DNA from: Papiliotrema nemorosa
Lineage: Eukaryota; Basidiomycota; Tremellomycetes; Tremellales; Rhynchogastremaceae
NCBI GenBank assembly: GCA_032158125.1
Contig: JASKOT010000004.1
Coordinates: 434,001-498,000 of the forward strand
Length of the DNA: 64,000 nt
Reading direction: 5' to 3'
Numbering within the stretch: position 1 is the stretch's first letter; each line of letters opens with the position of its first letter. A model generated the notes under the pieces. That model worked only from the letters and a program-made list of their open reading frames with translations. It was not told where the DNA came from and did no database searches. The translations under genes and the position numbers were made by a program. Shown piece after piece: positions 19,242 through 29,981 of the stretch.

Positions 19242-20291
19242 TCAAAACCTTATGCCGCCCATCGCGGCTACGTTGCCATGACCAGAATTAATACTCCTAG
19301 TCAGATGGTACTTCAATCCGTTAGCTTGCTTATACACCTTTCCGCATCCTTCAATGGGACAAGGAAATCGCTTCTCTCCCTCGATATCGCTAGTAGACGC
19401 TTCCTCCCTCGCAGCTGCACGATCCGCTTTGCGTTGAGCTTTCCGCATCGCTTTTGCTTGCAGCTCTTCCGTTGTCATTGGAATGGGGTGTTGCGGCCGC
19501 ATCCCGACTGTGGTGCTCGGATTGTATGAAAGCAAGCTCGGTGGGAGGCACTGCGGCGGAGTGCTCGTGCCTCCAGGTCGGAACGCTGTCGCCCATGGAC
19601 TGGGAGGCGCACTGATCGAATAGCTGGGCTTTATGGGTCTGTTGAGAAAAGTGGCCGGGACGGGTTCATCCATTTCGATGTCCATCATTCCGGGAGGGGT
19701 GGGGACATCTGTAGAGGCGAAAGAGTTTGTTGACGGAGCTGCTTGAACGGCAGATATTGCAGCCATGCGGGCATCGGGAGCCAGATTGGCATGCTCCTCC
19801 TCGTAACTGTCCCGTAAGCATTTGAGAACAGGCATTTCCTCACTGTTCCAGCAAATCGTGCATCCCGTTCAATTGTCTTCCGCAACATGCAAAGTCCCTC
19901 ACGTATCTGGCTTCGATTTCGCGATCACGTTCCCGTCCGAAGCTCGTACCAAGAGCACCAAAACTCCCAACGAAGCTGCCCGAACCTGGCCATGGTGCAT
20001 TCCCGGAGACCCAATGAGGCGGGGAGACAGACATGCCGAGGGAAGATGATGAGCTTGAAGATGTCGCGCCGAGTGCAGCTGCAGCATAGGGGATGCCTTG
20101 ACTGTATGACGAAGGATGCATCCCAGTGTGAGGGTTTGACGTGGGCGATGTGTACTCGGGTCGACTGTGGATTAGCTTACTTCTCAAAAGACTACTCACG
20201 GATAGATCTGCTGGCCTGTGTTTCTATACGGGTCATAAGATTGCTGGCCAAAAGGAGGGCCATTGCCGGGCTGATTGTAGAAGCCAGACAT
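19242..20291 (-). CDS. split C2H2 zinc-finger protein, Sfp1-like
   Basis: Three exons (introns 20165-20199 and 19807-19843). After a Tyr/Pro/Ser-rich start (MSGFYNQPG), the first finger reads CCGRQLNGMHDLLEHYEEEH, with its second half created by splicing CA to T. A Pro/Ser-rich linker follows and then a second finger near the C-terminus, CPIEGCGKVYKQANGLKYH, followed by HGN. Two widely spaced C2H2 fingers are the hallmark of Sfp1, the TORC1-regulated activator of ribosome biogenesis genes, and of related fungal factors. The basic run AMRKAQRKADRAAAREE before finger two may be a nuclear localisation signal. Assignment to SFP1 itself is inference; split-finger class is well supported. Confidence 0.75.
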
Positions 20292-20728
20292 TGAGACGCC
20301 CAGAGATCGGTTAATCAGAGGTTTAAGAGTAGAGTTTATCTGAGCCGACGCGTGTGTCGCAGAGCAATCTGATTTACTGAGCGTCGAGTGTTAGATGTCC
20401 AGCGATACGATGCTGGGCCAAGGCTAGTGTACAGACGAGGAGGCAGGGAGAGAGAGAGAGAGAGACTAGCCATGGTTGCTGCTGACTGTCCAGACATGGG
20501 ATACCGCACCCCGAATTAATTGCCACTTTGGGACCGTGCACCTAGACCTCTTTCGCCACCCTCCTCCCACCAGTTGGTCTTACTCAACCAGCAAGTTGTC
20601 GGATCAGTCGCAATGTACCCCTCCGCATCAAAAACCAGTATGAATGTGCTTCATACAAGTCGTCATGCTACTCTTCCTAGCCCTCGTTCAGAATGTCATC
20701 GAGAATCGTTAAAAGCCATAAATCCCTC
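20292..20728. other. region between Sfp1-like gene and CCA1 with GA repeat
   Basis: 437 bp: promoter side of the Sfp1-like gene and 3' side of CCA1. It contains a (GA)n run at 20448-20465. No gene is apparent; the frame at 20520-20783 has no conserved character. Confidence 0.5.
20448..20465. repeat. (GA)n microsatellite
   Basis: GGGAGAGAGAGAGAGAGA tract about 160 bp upstream of the Sfp1-like start. Confidence 0.85.
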
Positions 20729-22266
20729 CTACTTTTTCCTCCCTACTGCGACGGGTCTATGCGACCAGTCATTGGTCCACTGATTTTTGACCCATTCCTC
20801 ACACTGCTCCGTGGTCCCCGAGGGATGATCCAGCTGCCACACATTGACCTCATGCAGTATAGTGGCTAGAATGCGCGACGGCCCGATGCCCAGTAGAGTC
20901 TGCAATGCTTTGCCCTGCGACTCAGCCATCTTCGACGTGTCGATTATCACTCACGTCCAGGATAGGCGATTTCTCGATATCCACGTCCAGACCCATCTCC
21001 TCGACTTTCTTCGCGAAATCATCGAATTGCTTCACTATCTTCTCGGCCTTTGCGTCCCAATTGCCTGACCACTGAGCCTTGATGGTAGAGGCTTTCGCCC
21101 ATACAAGAGACCGTCGCCAGGGCTTTGCTGCTTTCAGCATGATCCCTATGGCCGACCTCTGCGTGGCGGAAGTATCCAAGTGGGACTTGAACAATGCCAA
21201 TACCCCATCCCGTTTGTCATTACCGAGCTGTCACTCAGCTTAAAAATCACAGAGCAAAGCTTACCTTGAGATAGGTACTGATGACATCCTTCGCGTCGCT
21301 TCCAAAAGGGGACACTGCCGCAGCCAGCCAATGTATTGATTCGACATCGTCCAGGTGTTCCAGTATTTCCGCATAGTCCAACACAGACTGCTCTTGCTTA
21401 CCGGCGCCGAAAACCGTCGAATATAGACCAAGAGACATCAAGTGGTCGAGCGATGCTTTTGGAGCCTTGTCCAACATCTTGGTGATCTCAATGCCGATCC
21501 GTTCACGGGAAACTTTACTTTGCAAGGATCTGCGAATGTCCTCGTCTTGTATCGCTAATATCACCTCGTCGTCCATGGTGAGTCCATAACGAGCAGAGAA
21601 GCGTACGCAGCGGAGAACTCGTAAAGGATCGTCCGTGAAGGTCTGCCGAGCTGCGAGAGGCGTTCTCGCGACTCTTTTAGCCAAGTCATCCAACCCTTGG
21701 CCAGTGAAGTCTTCCACGGTCTGGGTATGGATATTGTAGAACAATGCGTTGATGGTCAAATCCCTCCGCTGCGCATCCTCCAATGGTGTTCCCGGACGCT
21801 GTCGTTAGGATTAATCTAATTTTCATGCGCACGATAGTTGGAATGCGTGTATCAGCATATGTCTCGCTGCGCAGCCCGACGAAATCGCATTCGAGACCTA
21901 GAATCTTCGTTGTTCCCGTCTCGAGGTGTTTGCTTTGGTTGGGATTGGCAGCAACCCTGCCGACAGAGCCGGTACTTATGCCTAGCGAGGCCAAGTGATC
22001 GACAAACGCCCTCGCAAATTGGTATCCAGAGGGAATGGATAGAGCTACATCCAGGTCATTGGAGGGGAGGGAGAGCAACTGAGATCAGCTCATGCACCAC
22101 AACTAAAGGATCGCACCTTGTCTCTGACCCAGCCTCCAGCTATTCGGCAATCTACCGGGGGCGTCAGATGTCTTGCATACGAGTCGAGGTGATGGAAAAA
22201 TTGACGCTCAACTGGACTGAGCTTGATGCGCATGACTGTCGAGTTTTGACATTCGACCATGAACAT
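20729..22266 (-). CDS. CCA1: CCA-adding tRNA nucleotidyltransferase
   Basis: Adds CCA to tRNA 3' ends in nucleus, cytosol and mitochondria. Minus-strand exons are split by introns 22079-22116, 21799-21832, one near 21236-21272 and one near 20928-20961. Class II polymerase beta motifs are visible: IAGGWVRDK|LLSLPSNDLDVAL (the G-G-W-V-R-D and D-x-D metal site DLDVAL), then RIPTI|RPGTPLEDAQRRDLTINALFYN, DDPLRVLRCVRFSARYGL (motif D/E region with ERxxxE-like SRERIGIEI). The catalytic module is complete and the C-terminal body continues to VAVGRKK. Two ATGs (22266 and 22233) could start it; the longer adds 11 residues, and alternative starts control mitochondrial import in yeast. For the last intron I prefer 34 nt over a 25-nt alternative because it matches neighbours. 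Confidence 0.93.
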
Positions 22267-22365
22267 TCCTCTGATACTTGATCGTGTACAATTCTACGCG
22301 TCGGATGCGGTGGTCACCCTTGCCAATGTATGTTGCACATGAAGTCAAGCTGAAGAATAGTGTAT

Positions 22366-23532
22366 ATGCAGACCGTGCGTGAGCGAGTGGACCACGCTGA
22401 GTACTCCAGGTCTGCTACATTAAAGATCAATGGTCGATCATACAACATTGATCGCCTTTTGGGAGAAGGAGGCTTCTCCTTCGTGTACCTGATCACCGAT
22501 ACAACGAGCGGGCGGAGGTATGCACTGAAGAAGATTCAATCCGCCGAAGGACTTGCATTGAAGGAGATCGAGGCGTATAGACGATTCAAGCATCCTAATA
22601 TCATTCAACTTCTCGATTCAGCAAACGTGCAGGAGGGCGAGGGCAAGATCATCTATCTGTGGGTGACTCGGAGACGAGTCAACTGACAACCAGCTTCTTG
22701 CCATACTACAGTCGAGGCAATCTACAAGATGTCATCAACGCGAATGCAGTCAACGGTGGGCGATTGGAGCAGAGACGTTTGCTTTCGCTGTTCCATGGCG
22801 CGTGTTTGGCGTAAGTTGTGCATGACCTGCAATTGCTCACGCAAGTGTGAGAGCGATGCACCAGTATCGCCCTACTCATGGCTATTCTGTGGCTTCAGAG
22901 TTTGAGCCGTATGCCCATCGGGATATCAAGCCAGCGTGAGTAGCATTACCGATGCATCATTGACCTCAGAAATATCATGATTTCTGACGATGATACGGCG
23001 GTATTGATGGACTTCGGTTCGACCGTCAAGTATGTCACTCCGGATCTTTCCAAACTAAGTCATAGAGCTCGTATCGATATCCAGACTCGGCAGCAGGCAC
23101 TGCTTGAACAGGTAGGAAAAGGGAATAGCCGCGCCTGACCTGCCAGGACTTTGCAAGCGAGCATTGCTCCATGCCATATCGTGCGCCTGAATTATTCGAC
23201 GTGAAAACTGGTAGAACTCTGGACGAGAAAGTGGACATCTGGGTGAGCAATTCGCGCTTTTCTCAACCTAATATCAGTCGCTGGGATGCACACTATTTGC
23301 GGTGGCATATGGGCACTCTCCGTTTGAGATCGAGGGATCGTCGATTGCCATGGCTGCGGGTAGCGGAAGATACAGACACCCCGAGGACGCGCCGGAACCC
23401 ATCAAATGTTTAATCGATGCCATGTTGGTGGTAGAGCCGGATCAGCGACCAGATATACAGAAGGTGGGGCGAGCCCAAGGGCCGCTTATTGATCTACAGG
23501 TGATCGACTTGGTCGAGGCCATTATGGAGTGA
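22366..23532 (+). CDS. ENV7: NAK-family kinase, Env7/STK16-like
   Basis: Env7 is a vacuolar-membrane kinase that restrains vacuole fusion; STK16 is its animal Golgi relative. Exons are joined across short introns after IIYL, ACLA, KPA, STVK, LLEQ, VDIW and DIQK. Kinase motifs in order: GEGGFSFVYL, ALKKI, the helix C Glu in LKEIEAYRRF, catalytic HRDIKPANI, MDFGST, YRAPELF and VDIWSLGCTLF. The HGYSVASEFEPY insert before HRD and the short RTLDEKVDIW segment fit the NAK family. The N-terminus (MQTVRERVDHAEYS) lacks the palmitoylated cysteines of yeast Env7, so membrane attachment may differ, or an upstream exon was missed. Only about 100 bp separate it from the divergent CCA1. Confidence 0.82.
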
Positions 23533-23674
23533 GAGTCGTATTAGAGCTTGAAGATCGATACATTACCGAGTATGGCGAGCTACGCCAGCCCTATATGATC
23601 CGTCATGATGATCTAAATTCTGATTTACAACAGGATCGGTATGAAGCCATGTAAAGAATAAGTACAAGGAATAA

Positions 23675-25479
23675 TTACAACAAGTGATTATTCTTCCCGC
23701 TTGATCGCAGCTGTTGTGCACGCCCTGTTTCGACTTGCAATTCCAGGTTTTCCTTCTCCAATAGCTCGACCCGTTTCTTGGCATTTTCGGCGATGGCAAT
23801 GTAGAAGTCCATACCTGGCGCGGTCGCGAGCTTTCTCGCTGGAGTTGGAGAAGCCTCTTGCTGCACCAGGCCCCTCTCTAATTCCATTATGTGCTGCGAC
23901 TGCTCTTCTTTCTCCCGTTCACAAGCTCGCAACAGTGTCTCCAGCTGTCATCAGCGAAAAGTCCCGTTTGAGAATCACCTTGTAGCATCTTGCTCGCCAA
24001 TTTTCCTCGCGATCTTCGGCCTCTTTCAATCTTCGTAAATCGTTATCCCTTTCTTTCAGTACGCGAGAACACTGCCGTGACCTACCAAAGCTTTTGACTT
24101 TCGACCAGTTGACGCATTCTTGCTTCATAATCCTCAATGTGACGCACTTTGGGTCCTACTTCCGCTAACTGGTTTTCGAGCTTGAATCGCTCATTCTTCA
24201 CGCCTGCTAGATCCTCCTTTTGCTTCTCGAATGCCGTCTTGACCTCTCCAAGTTCTCCCCGTAATCTCGCAGCATCATTCTGCCAAGTCTTTCGTTCCTC
24301 TCGGTATGTGGCGAGTTTCTCTCGTAGCTGCTCTTGCCACTTGACATGTTTGTTTTGCGCCTGCGTTGCATCGGCTCGTTGTTGCGCGAGCTCGGCGGTC
24401 AAGGTATCGATGGTCTTATTTTGGTCTTTTAGCCTTGACACCTTGAGTTAGCTGTGGATATCGTAATGTAGCTCACAAAGCTATGAATCTCTGATTCGTC
24501 GGTGTTGAATCTCAAAGTGTGCTTGTGCAAACGACCGATGTCTGCGCATCAGTCACGGTCGCATCGCCTGACACGCACGATAGAGGTATTGCTTTCTGAC
24601 GCGATCTGCAAATTTCGCCTCGAGACGCAACAATCGCACATCCCGCTGCAACTGTTCCACTTCTGTTGCAACGCTTTCGTTGATCGCGGGTGGAACCTCG
24701 GGCTCCCCCTCGAGTAGATCAAATCTTTGGCCAGCCATAAGCTCCGAATGAGCCAACATGTGAGACCGGGTGATGAATTCGGGCGGATCGATTCTGTCCC
24801 ATCGTTTTTCATCTGCGAGTTCCGTAGTCGAGGTGAAATACACCAACCACGGGTGCAGGTGGAAATTTCGCAGTAAAGGGCCTGACCTGCTTGCCAACAG
24901 GCCCGGAGACCACACTTCTTCCCACGGAATGCCATAGATTGGCTCGGTGCCCTTGCCAATGATGTAAGCTACCGGGTCTCGAACAAAGGCTAGGACGTTG
25001 GAAGGCCATGCAGAGTATGTCGCAACGAAGAGCAGCCGGGTGATATTCGATGGCTGGAGGGGTATGGGCAGGTTTGTTTCAGGCGAGAGCATGGCTTTGG
25101 CCCAATTAAGCCTCGCATTGGGTTCCGGTGTGCGGGTAACACCTTGCTTGTCCGGGTCGTTGGAGAAAGGTCGATCTTGCCAGCAGGCTGCTCTGCCCAA
25201 GACGACCATGATCAGGGGCACCTTTGGTGTTATGGTAGAAGGAGCATAAGGCAAAACGGCAAGGAAACACCTCAGGACAATGGAGAAGAGAGTGTTGTCC
25301 GTGTCAAGCAGGAGGGAAAGCAAGATGGACTGAAAAATGGGCATTGTCGCGACCTCTCCCATGAGCGTTGTCGATTGCTCTGGCGAGTAGTCCTCGGTCA
25401 AGAGGACATTGAGAAACTGTTGCGCTGCATCGAAACGAGTCGATGGATCGAGAAAGGCGTCGTGTAGAGTGTCGTCCAT
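23675..25479 (-). CDS. TSC1: hamartin / Tsc1-like protein
   Basis: Tsc1 stabilises Tsc2, the GAP for Rheb, and so restrains TORC1. The ~300-residue N-terminal part is helical repeat-like (FLNVLLTEDY..., RCFLAVLPYAPSTITPKVPLIMVVLGRAACW), matching the fungal hamartin core. After splicing, the phrase IGRLHKHTLRFNTDE leads into a long coiled coil (DQNKTIDTLTAELAQQRAD, HVKWQEQLREKLATYREERKTW) that I recognise from fungal hamartins. Further coiled coil continues to the end (LETLLRACEREKEEQSQH, KKRVELLEKENLELQ). Four exons end with short introns; the intron near 24065-24098 must use the acceptor after GAAAG to avoid a TGA. Identification rests on pattern memory and layout, not on a search. Confidence 0.65.
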
Positions 25480-25563
25480 GTCGACCTGTGGACGGTTGAA
25501 CGTTCAAAACGGCGAATCCATCATTCCATCTTTTTTCTCCTTCTCTACACCTCATCTCACGCC

Positions 25564-25959
25564 ATGAACATCCATCGAGCCACTTCACCAGTATACCCGA
25601 ACAACCTGAGGGGCACCTTCAACCAGATTCGTAATCGAAGAGATGAGCTCAGGCGACATGCGATGGCAGCTACGGAGATTCAACGTCGGGCATACCTCTA
25701 TCTAGCTCGAAATACCTCCCTCCCCCCAGCCGTCCGATTCAAAGCGCAATTGGGTCTCAACGCACTACACGATGCAGGATTGTCGAAAACTCAGCTCAGG
25801 GCACGATGTATAGAGACGGGGAAAGCTTCAGGAGTATTGAGCAAGTTCAAGCTCTGCAGGGTAGGAAGCGGTCGGCGGTGCTGCGCTGACGATCAGTATC
25901 AATTCCGACAACAGGCGCTTAGCGATGAGATCCCAGGAGTTCACAAGTCAAGTTGGTGA
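25564..25959 (+). CDS. MRP2: mitochondrial ribosomal protein uS14m
   Basis: Small-subunit mitoribosome protein, homologue of bacterial S14. Two exons (25564-25860, 25897-25959; intron 36 nt) give 119 residues, the normal size. Seen: NQIRNRRDELRRHAMAATEI, YLARNTSLPPAVRFKAQLGL, the conserved RARCIETGKASGVLSKFKLCR and, after the intron, YQFRQQAL...PGVHKSSW. The zinc-binding cysteines of some S14 proteins are absent, as usual for the mitochondrial form. Divergent from TSC1, with 84 bp between start codons. Confidence 0.93.
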   Translation: MNIHRATSPVYPNNLRGTFNQIRNRRDELRRHAMAATEIQRRAYLYLARNTSLPPAVRFKAQLGLNALHDAGLSKTQLRARCIETGKASGVLSKFKLCRVGSGRRCCADDQYQFRQQALSDEIPGVHKSSW

Positions 25960-26208
25960 TGCTTCATGGTTTAGATTGTACTGTCGGTTTTGCCTGTGAT
26001 GCAGCGTAGAAGTGGATGACTAGGCGTAGACTCCAAGTGGGTCCGTACACAGCACCGACTTTCTGGGCCGTTTCCAGATCCCTATTGCACGGCTCACCTC
26101 GTCTCGTTGCGGAGCGCATCCACGTGTGAGAGCCACGAGAGTACCAACTGACCCAGTAACCGACCTCGAGACGGTTCATGGGCAACGTATGGACATGAGA
26201 AGGGTGCA

Positions 26209-27173
26209 TTATGATCTAGGGCGTTTCTTCGGTCTGAGATCTGCTGCAAACATGACCGCCTGACACCATCCTCCCATAGGTCCCCACTTGTCCACCAAGA
26301 TCTTCTGTACCTCGTCGTAGATTTGCTTGTTGACCGGTTTCTTCAACCTGGCCGGGAACGCCTTGTCCCTTGCTGCGATTGCTGCTACGTGCGTGTCGAT
26401 GGGGATGCAGGATGGTTGATCCAGACACATGAGCATGACACAATCGGCCACTTTGCGTCCGACTCCCTTGAGCGCGACTAATCTCTCCCTAGCCTCCTCA
26501 AGAGGTAGCTCTCGCCAGGACTCCAATCCCCCTTGGACGTCCTCGTATTCTGCTCGTAATGCTGCTACGGTGGCATCGATGAAACCCGCTCGGTAGCCAA
26601 AGCCAAGCTCTCGCAGTTGCTTTTCCAGCTTGTCTGGAAGATGTTCGGCCGAGGGGAACAGATGATATTCTACATCGTCGTGAATGAGTAGAAGAGGGGA
26701 AAAGGTGGTGCAGAGTTTGTGCATCAACATGGTGATACGTGGAATATGATTGTTCGTAGATGTGATGAACCTACTCGTCAGCGACGGCTCCCAGAAGCGG
26801 CTCACGCTATTAGGCATTCCCAAGGATCCTGTCGTAAGACTCGAACGCCGTGGACGTGTGCGTCGAACAACGGATCACGACTTTTCCACTCGGTGTATAG
26901 AGCATCTAGATCGTGCTCTAGCTGAAAATAGTCTTCTATCCATAATTTGGTGAGCCCTGTATCCAGATCGGCCTCTGTGGCCGCATGGACGGCGTGTATT
27001 GCAGTGTACTCCACATCGGTGTCGGTTTGGCGAAGCAGCACCACCCGAGGCGGATTGTCCACCGCTCGCGAGTAGATTCCGTTGCGGTGGTGCCAGAGGA
27101 ACGACTGGCCTACGGGCAGTGTGTTTGCGAGAACGAGCTGACTGCGTGGTATGGACAGGGGAAGCCAACGCAT
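26209..27173 (-). CDS. OGG1: 8-oxoguanine DNA glycosylase/lyase
   Basis: Removes 8-oxoG paired with C and nicks the abasic site. One intron (26771-26815) joins CLIA to FITSTNNHIPRITMLMH. Landmarks along the protein: N-terminal GQSFLWHHR, EDYFQLEHDLDALY, GVRVLRQDPWECL, SSNN-equivalent STNNHI, GFGYRAGFI, and the helix-hairpin-helix LKGVGRKVADC with its catalytic lysine, then IPIDTHV with the catalytic aspartate. Both active-site residues are present. The protein (about 305 residues) is colinear with human OGG1 to the closing WGPMGGWCQAVMFAADL. Ends in a basic tail RPKKRPRS that may serve nuclear import. Confidence 0.95.
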
Positions 27174-27277
27174 TGCATCGTGTTTGAAAGTGAAAGGGTA
27201 TATGGGGGAGGAAGGTTTTGTATAACTCTGTTACGGAAATATCACGGCGAGGTGCGGGGAAGTCCGTCTGTCCCGGT

Positions 27278-28888
27278 CTACTGGACAATGTAGCTCAACG
27301 CGATCACCAGGTACAATGCGATGACTGGGGGTCAGTGAGCAGTCTTGGTGCTAACAACGACCTACGCATGACACCTTCCATGTAGTTGGTTCGGCCTGCG
27401 ATATAAGCTACCGCTCGGGGCAGGCAGAAAGGTAGATGGGTGGCGAGTTCAGGTGGCAGCGTGGCATCCCGACTCTTCGCATACACATCTCCTCGACTCA
27501 CCATCTTGCAACAGTAGATTGACCAGAAGCACCGAGACGAAGAGGGTGATGGTTTCAAAGGTTTGCTGCACTCAGCTGGACGGTCCGATTGAGGCGATGC
27601 ATTCACGACTCACGAAATAAAGCGTCAAATCCTTGTTCAACGGCCAAGCAATGATCACCAACAAGGGGATCATCCCTTCAATTTAGTTACCTCTTCAATG
27701 ATCTGGACTCACCGGCAGCAATCTGAATGCTGCTGCCTACGCTCACGCCGATGGTGAGTTCCATCTTGAGTCGTCAGCACGATCCACTCAACGAGTATAA
27801 AGCACATACTTTTCCCTTGCACGCCATCCACACGCTGGTAACGTGTTCTGCAGCGTTTCCAACCAAGCTGGGTCCCAGTCAGCATGGACGCAAAGCAGGC
27901 GATTGGAAGAGGTGAGCTCACGGCAAGAGAATCAATCCGATAAATTGTTTCGGGATGTGCCATTGCTGTGCCGTCTCATCGATCGATCCGACCAAGACGT
28001 CCGCACAAAATGATGTGACGACGGTGACGGCGACCAGCCAGAAGGCAGAGCTGAATTTGTCCATTTCGGACTCTTCTTCCTCCTCCTCGCCTTGCTCTGC
28101 CTCGAAGAGCTGCGCATGTGTACGCAGCTGAAAGAAGAGGTAGCCAATATAGGTCAAGAGCAGTATAATCGATGTGCCTCGTGACAGTACAAGAAGACCA
28201 TGGAGATCCTCTGCTGGCTTGATTGAGACGATCGATCCATCATTTCTCGAAGCGTGATAGGCGGCCGGCAGAATCAACGTGATACAAGCCAATGTCAACA
28301 ACGAGGAGCTAGCCTGTGCAGCCGTCATCTGAAAAGTCGACTCGTAAAAGAAGAATCCCGAACTGACATCAACACACCCCTAAAGCGGTCAAGCTCACGC
28401 GAAAAAGCTCATGCCCAAGACTAGGAGCAGATTCGACAAGACACTGCCGAGCAACGAGGTCTGCACGAGTCGCAATTCGTCTGCCGTCAATGCAACTCTC
28501 CTGGAGGCTCACTCTTGGCAAGGGCAGCAATAGCTACAATGAGTTCGACTGCATTGCCGAAAGTGGCATTCAGCAGCCCGCCGACGGTTTGACCCAACGG
28601 AATCGACAGCTGTTCCGTCGCATCTCCAAGCAACTTTGCAAGCGGAACGATGGCGAGGAATGAAGTGATGAACCTCGCTACAGCCGACCAATGAAGAGCT
28701 TCAGCTAGATGTTAGCGCCTGGGTCAGATTACCAACCAACCAATGAGGGACAAGGGAACAGTGACGAGCAAAACATTGATCCACGATCCGAGCAAGAGAT
28801 ATCGAGTCGACTTGATGGGATTGAATTTTGTTGAGGACCGGTGGCCGTCTTCTCTGGACAATAGAGGGTCACGCTCCGAGGATGGCAT
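27278..28888 (-). CDS. VCX1: vacuolar Ca2+/H+ exchanger
   Basis: CaCA-superfamily antiporter that loads calcium into the vacuole using the proton gradient. The start [14 protein letters not shown] carries an acidic di-leucine type vacuolar sorting signal. Membrane segments follow, with the first alpha repeat [15 protein letters not shown] and the second, GNAAEHV, whose acidic residues bind calcium. Between them is an acidic loop ([15 protein letters not shown]) typical of fungal Vcx1. At least seven short introns interrupt it; one in the C-terminal part (about 27393-27498) is longer than the rest. The C-terminus is [16 protein letters not shown], made by a late splice. Lies 104 bp upstream of OGG1 on the same strand. 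A 16-C tract on the plus strand sits about 110 bp upstream of the start. Confidence 0.92.
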
Positions 28889-29381
28889 TGTTGTTGGATG
28901 GATGGTGAAGATCAGACAACAATCATGAACCAGTTGTATTCGAAGAGCAGGGGGGAGAGGGGGGAGTGACGTTTCTTGGCCGACGCCAAATGCAGCAGCC
29001 CCCCCCCCCCCCCCTGCGGAAGCAAAAATGGCGCCAAGTCCTTGCCCATGTGGGATGGGGGGGGGGATGGCATTTCATTACTATTCGCCATGATGATGAT
29101 GTCTACATGGGATCTCAGCCTAGGCATGTATTTCATGTGTTCCTCAAATGGAGGGTAGGTTGGATGGAAGGGTCTCGCCGAGGGAATATTCATCATTCTT
29201 CGTCATGCGCTTGTAGATGAACAATACAGACTGCTGGATTACGGGCCAACGTTCTGCGCCTATACTTCCTCAGGCATCCTAAGACGCGCCTAATTCGAAT
29301 CCCCCTCCTCCACCTGTGATCATCACCGCTTGGGTCCCTTTCTTGATTCCTCATTCCTCACCGTATTTGTCGTAGTTGACC
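28889..29381. other. divergent promoter region VCX1/RBX1 with homopolymer tracts
   Basis: 493 bp between divergent start codons. Holds a C16 run (28999-29014) and a G10 run (29057-29066), and a short ATGATGATGATG stretch near 29089. The frames here are low complexity. Confidence 0.6.
28999..29014. repeat. C16 homopolymer tract
   Basis: Sixteen consecutive C, 111 bp upstream of the VCX1 start (G16 on the VCX1 sense strand). Confidence 0.9.
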
Positions 29382-29936
29382 ATGGCTACCAGCATGGAGA
29401 TTGACCCACCTGTCACGATAAAGTCTGAATCGAAGACAGTCGCAACAGGCGACAAGAAGCCTCGATTTGAGGTCAAAAAGGTGCGCAGTTCTATCGATCA
29501 TGCTGACTGTAGTGGAATGCTGTAGCCCTGTGGGCCTGGGGCAAGTCGACGACCCAAAGTCGACGCTGCTGACTGAAAGACATCGTCGTTGACAACTGTG
29601 CCATCTGCAGAAATCACATCATGGATCTCTGCATCGAGTGTCAGGCGAATCAAGGAGCCGAGACTGAAGGTGATTCCCTATATGATCAACGAGTACTGAC
29701 GGCAGGGTGTACGGTGGCGTGGGGAATCTGCAATGCAAGTTCTCAAACCCGATCAAGCTGATTTCCAGCACGCATTCCACTTTCACTGTATATCTCGATG
29801 GCTCAAAACCCGGCATGGTAAGTCGCCGCGTCCCTGCACATGCTGACGACAGTTTGCCCATTGGACAAGTGCGTCGCTCCCTCTACATACATTAACTCGC
29901 AGCCGACAGTGGGAACTTCAAAAGTACGGTCGATGA
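29382..29936 (+). CDS. RBX1: RING-box protein of cullin ubiquitin ligases
   Basis: Rbx1 binds the cullin and recruits the E2 in SCF-type ligases. Seven exons (29382-29480, 29513-29540, 29580-29669, 29706-29734, 29769-29817, 29853-29868, 29903-29936) sum to 345 nt and give 114 residues, the normal length. The RING-H2 ligands are all visible: [44 protein letters not shown] and CPLDNRQWE. Introns after WAW and after GICN both start GCAAGT and are GC-AG introns; the near-invariant protein leaves no other splice. The ~60-residue spacing and N-terminal [16 protein letters not shown] strand that inserts in the cullin are conserved. Six introns in a 345-nt gene is dense even for this genome. Confidence 0.96.
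29541..29579 (+). other. GC-AG intron in RBX1 (39 nt)
   Basis: Donor GCAAGT, acceptor AAG. Splicing G to AC restores WAW-D-IVVD, invariant in Rbx1; no GT donor gives this join. Confidence 0.9.
29735..29768 (+). other. GC-AG intron in RBX1 (34 nt)
   Basis: Donor GCAAGT, acceptor CAG. Splicing joins GICN to HAFHFHC exactly as in Rbx1 proteins. Confidence 0.9.
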
Positions 29937-29981
29937 TGATTCTTATGATGGCTGCATTGTATTATAGAGACGAGATGAGAT

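Noticed and set aside
20928..20952. 25-nt intron near the CCA1 C-terminus
   Set aside because: A 34-nt alternative with the acceptor CTGAG keeps the frame and matches neighbouring intron lengths.
24093..24098. First AAAG acceptor in the TSC1 coiled-coil intron
   Set aside because: It creates a TGA codon at the junction; the next AAAG acceptor keeps the frame.
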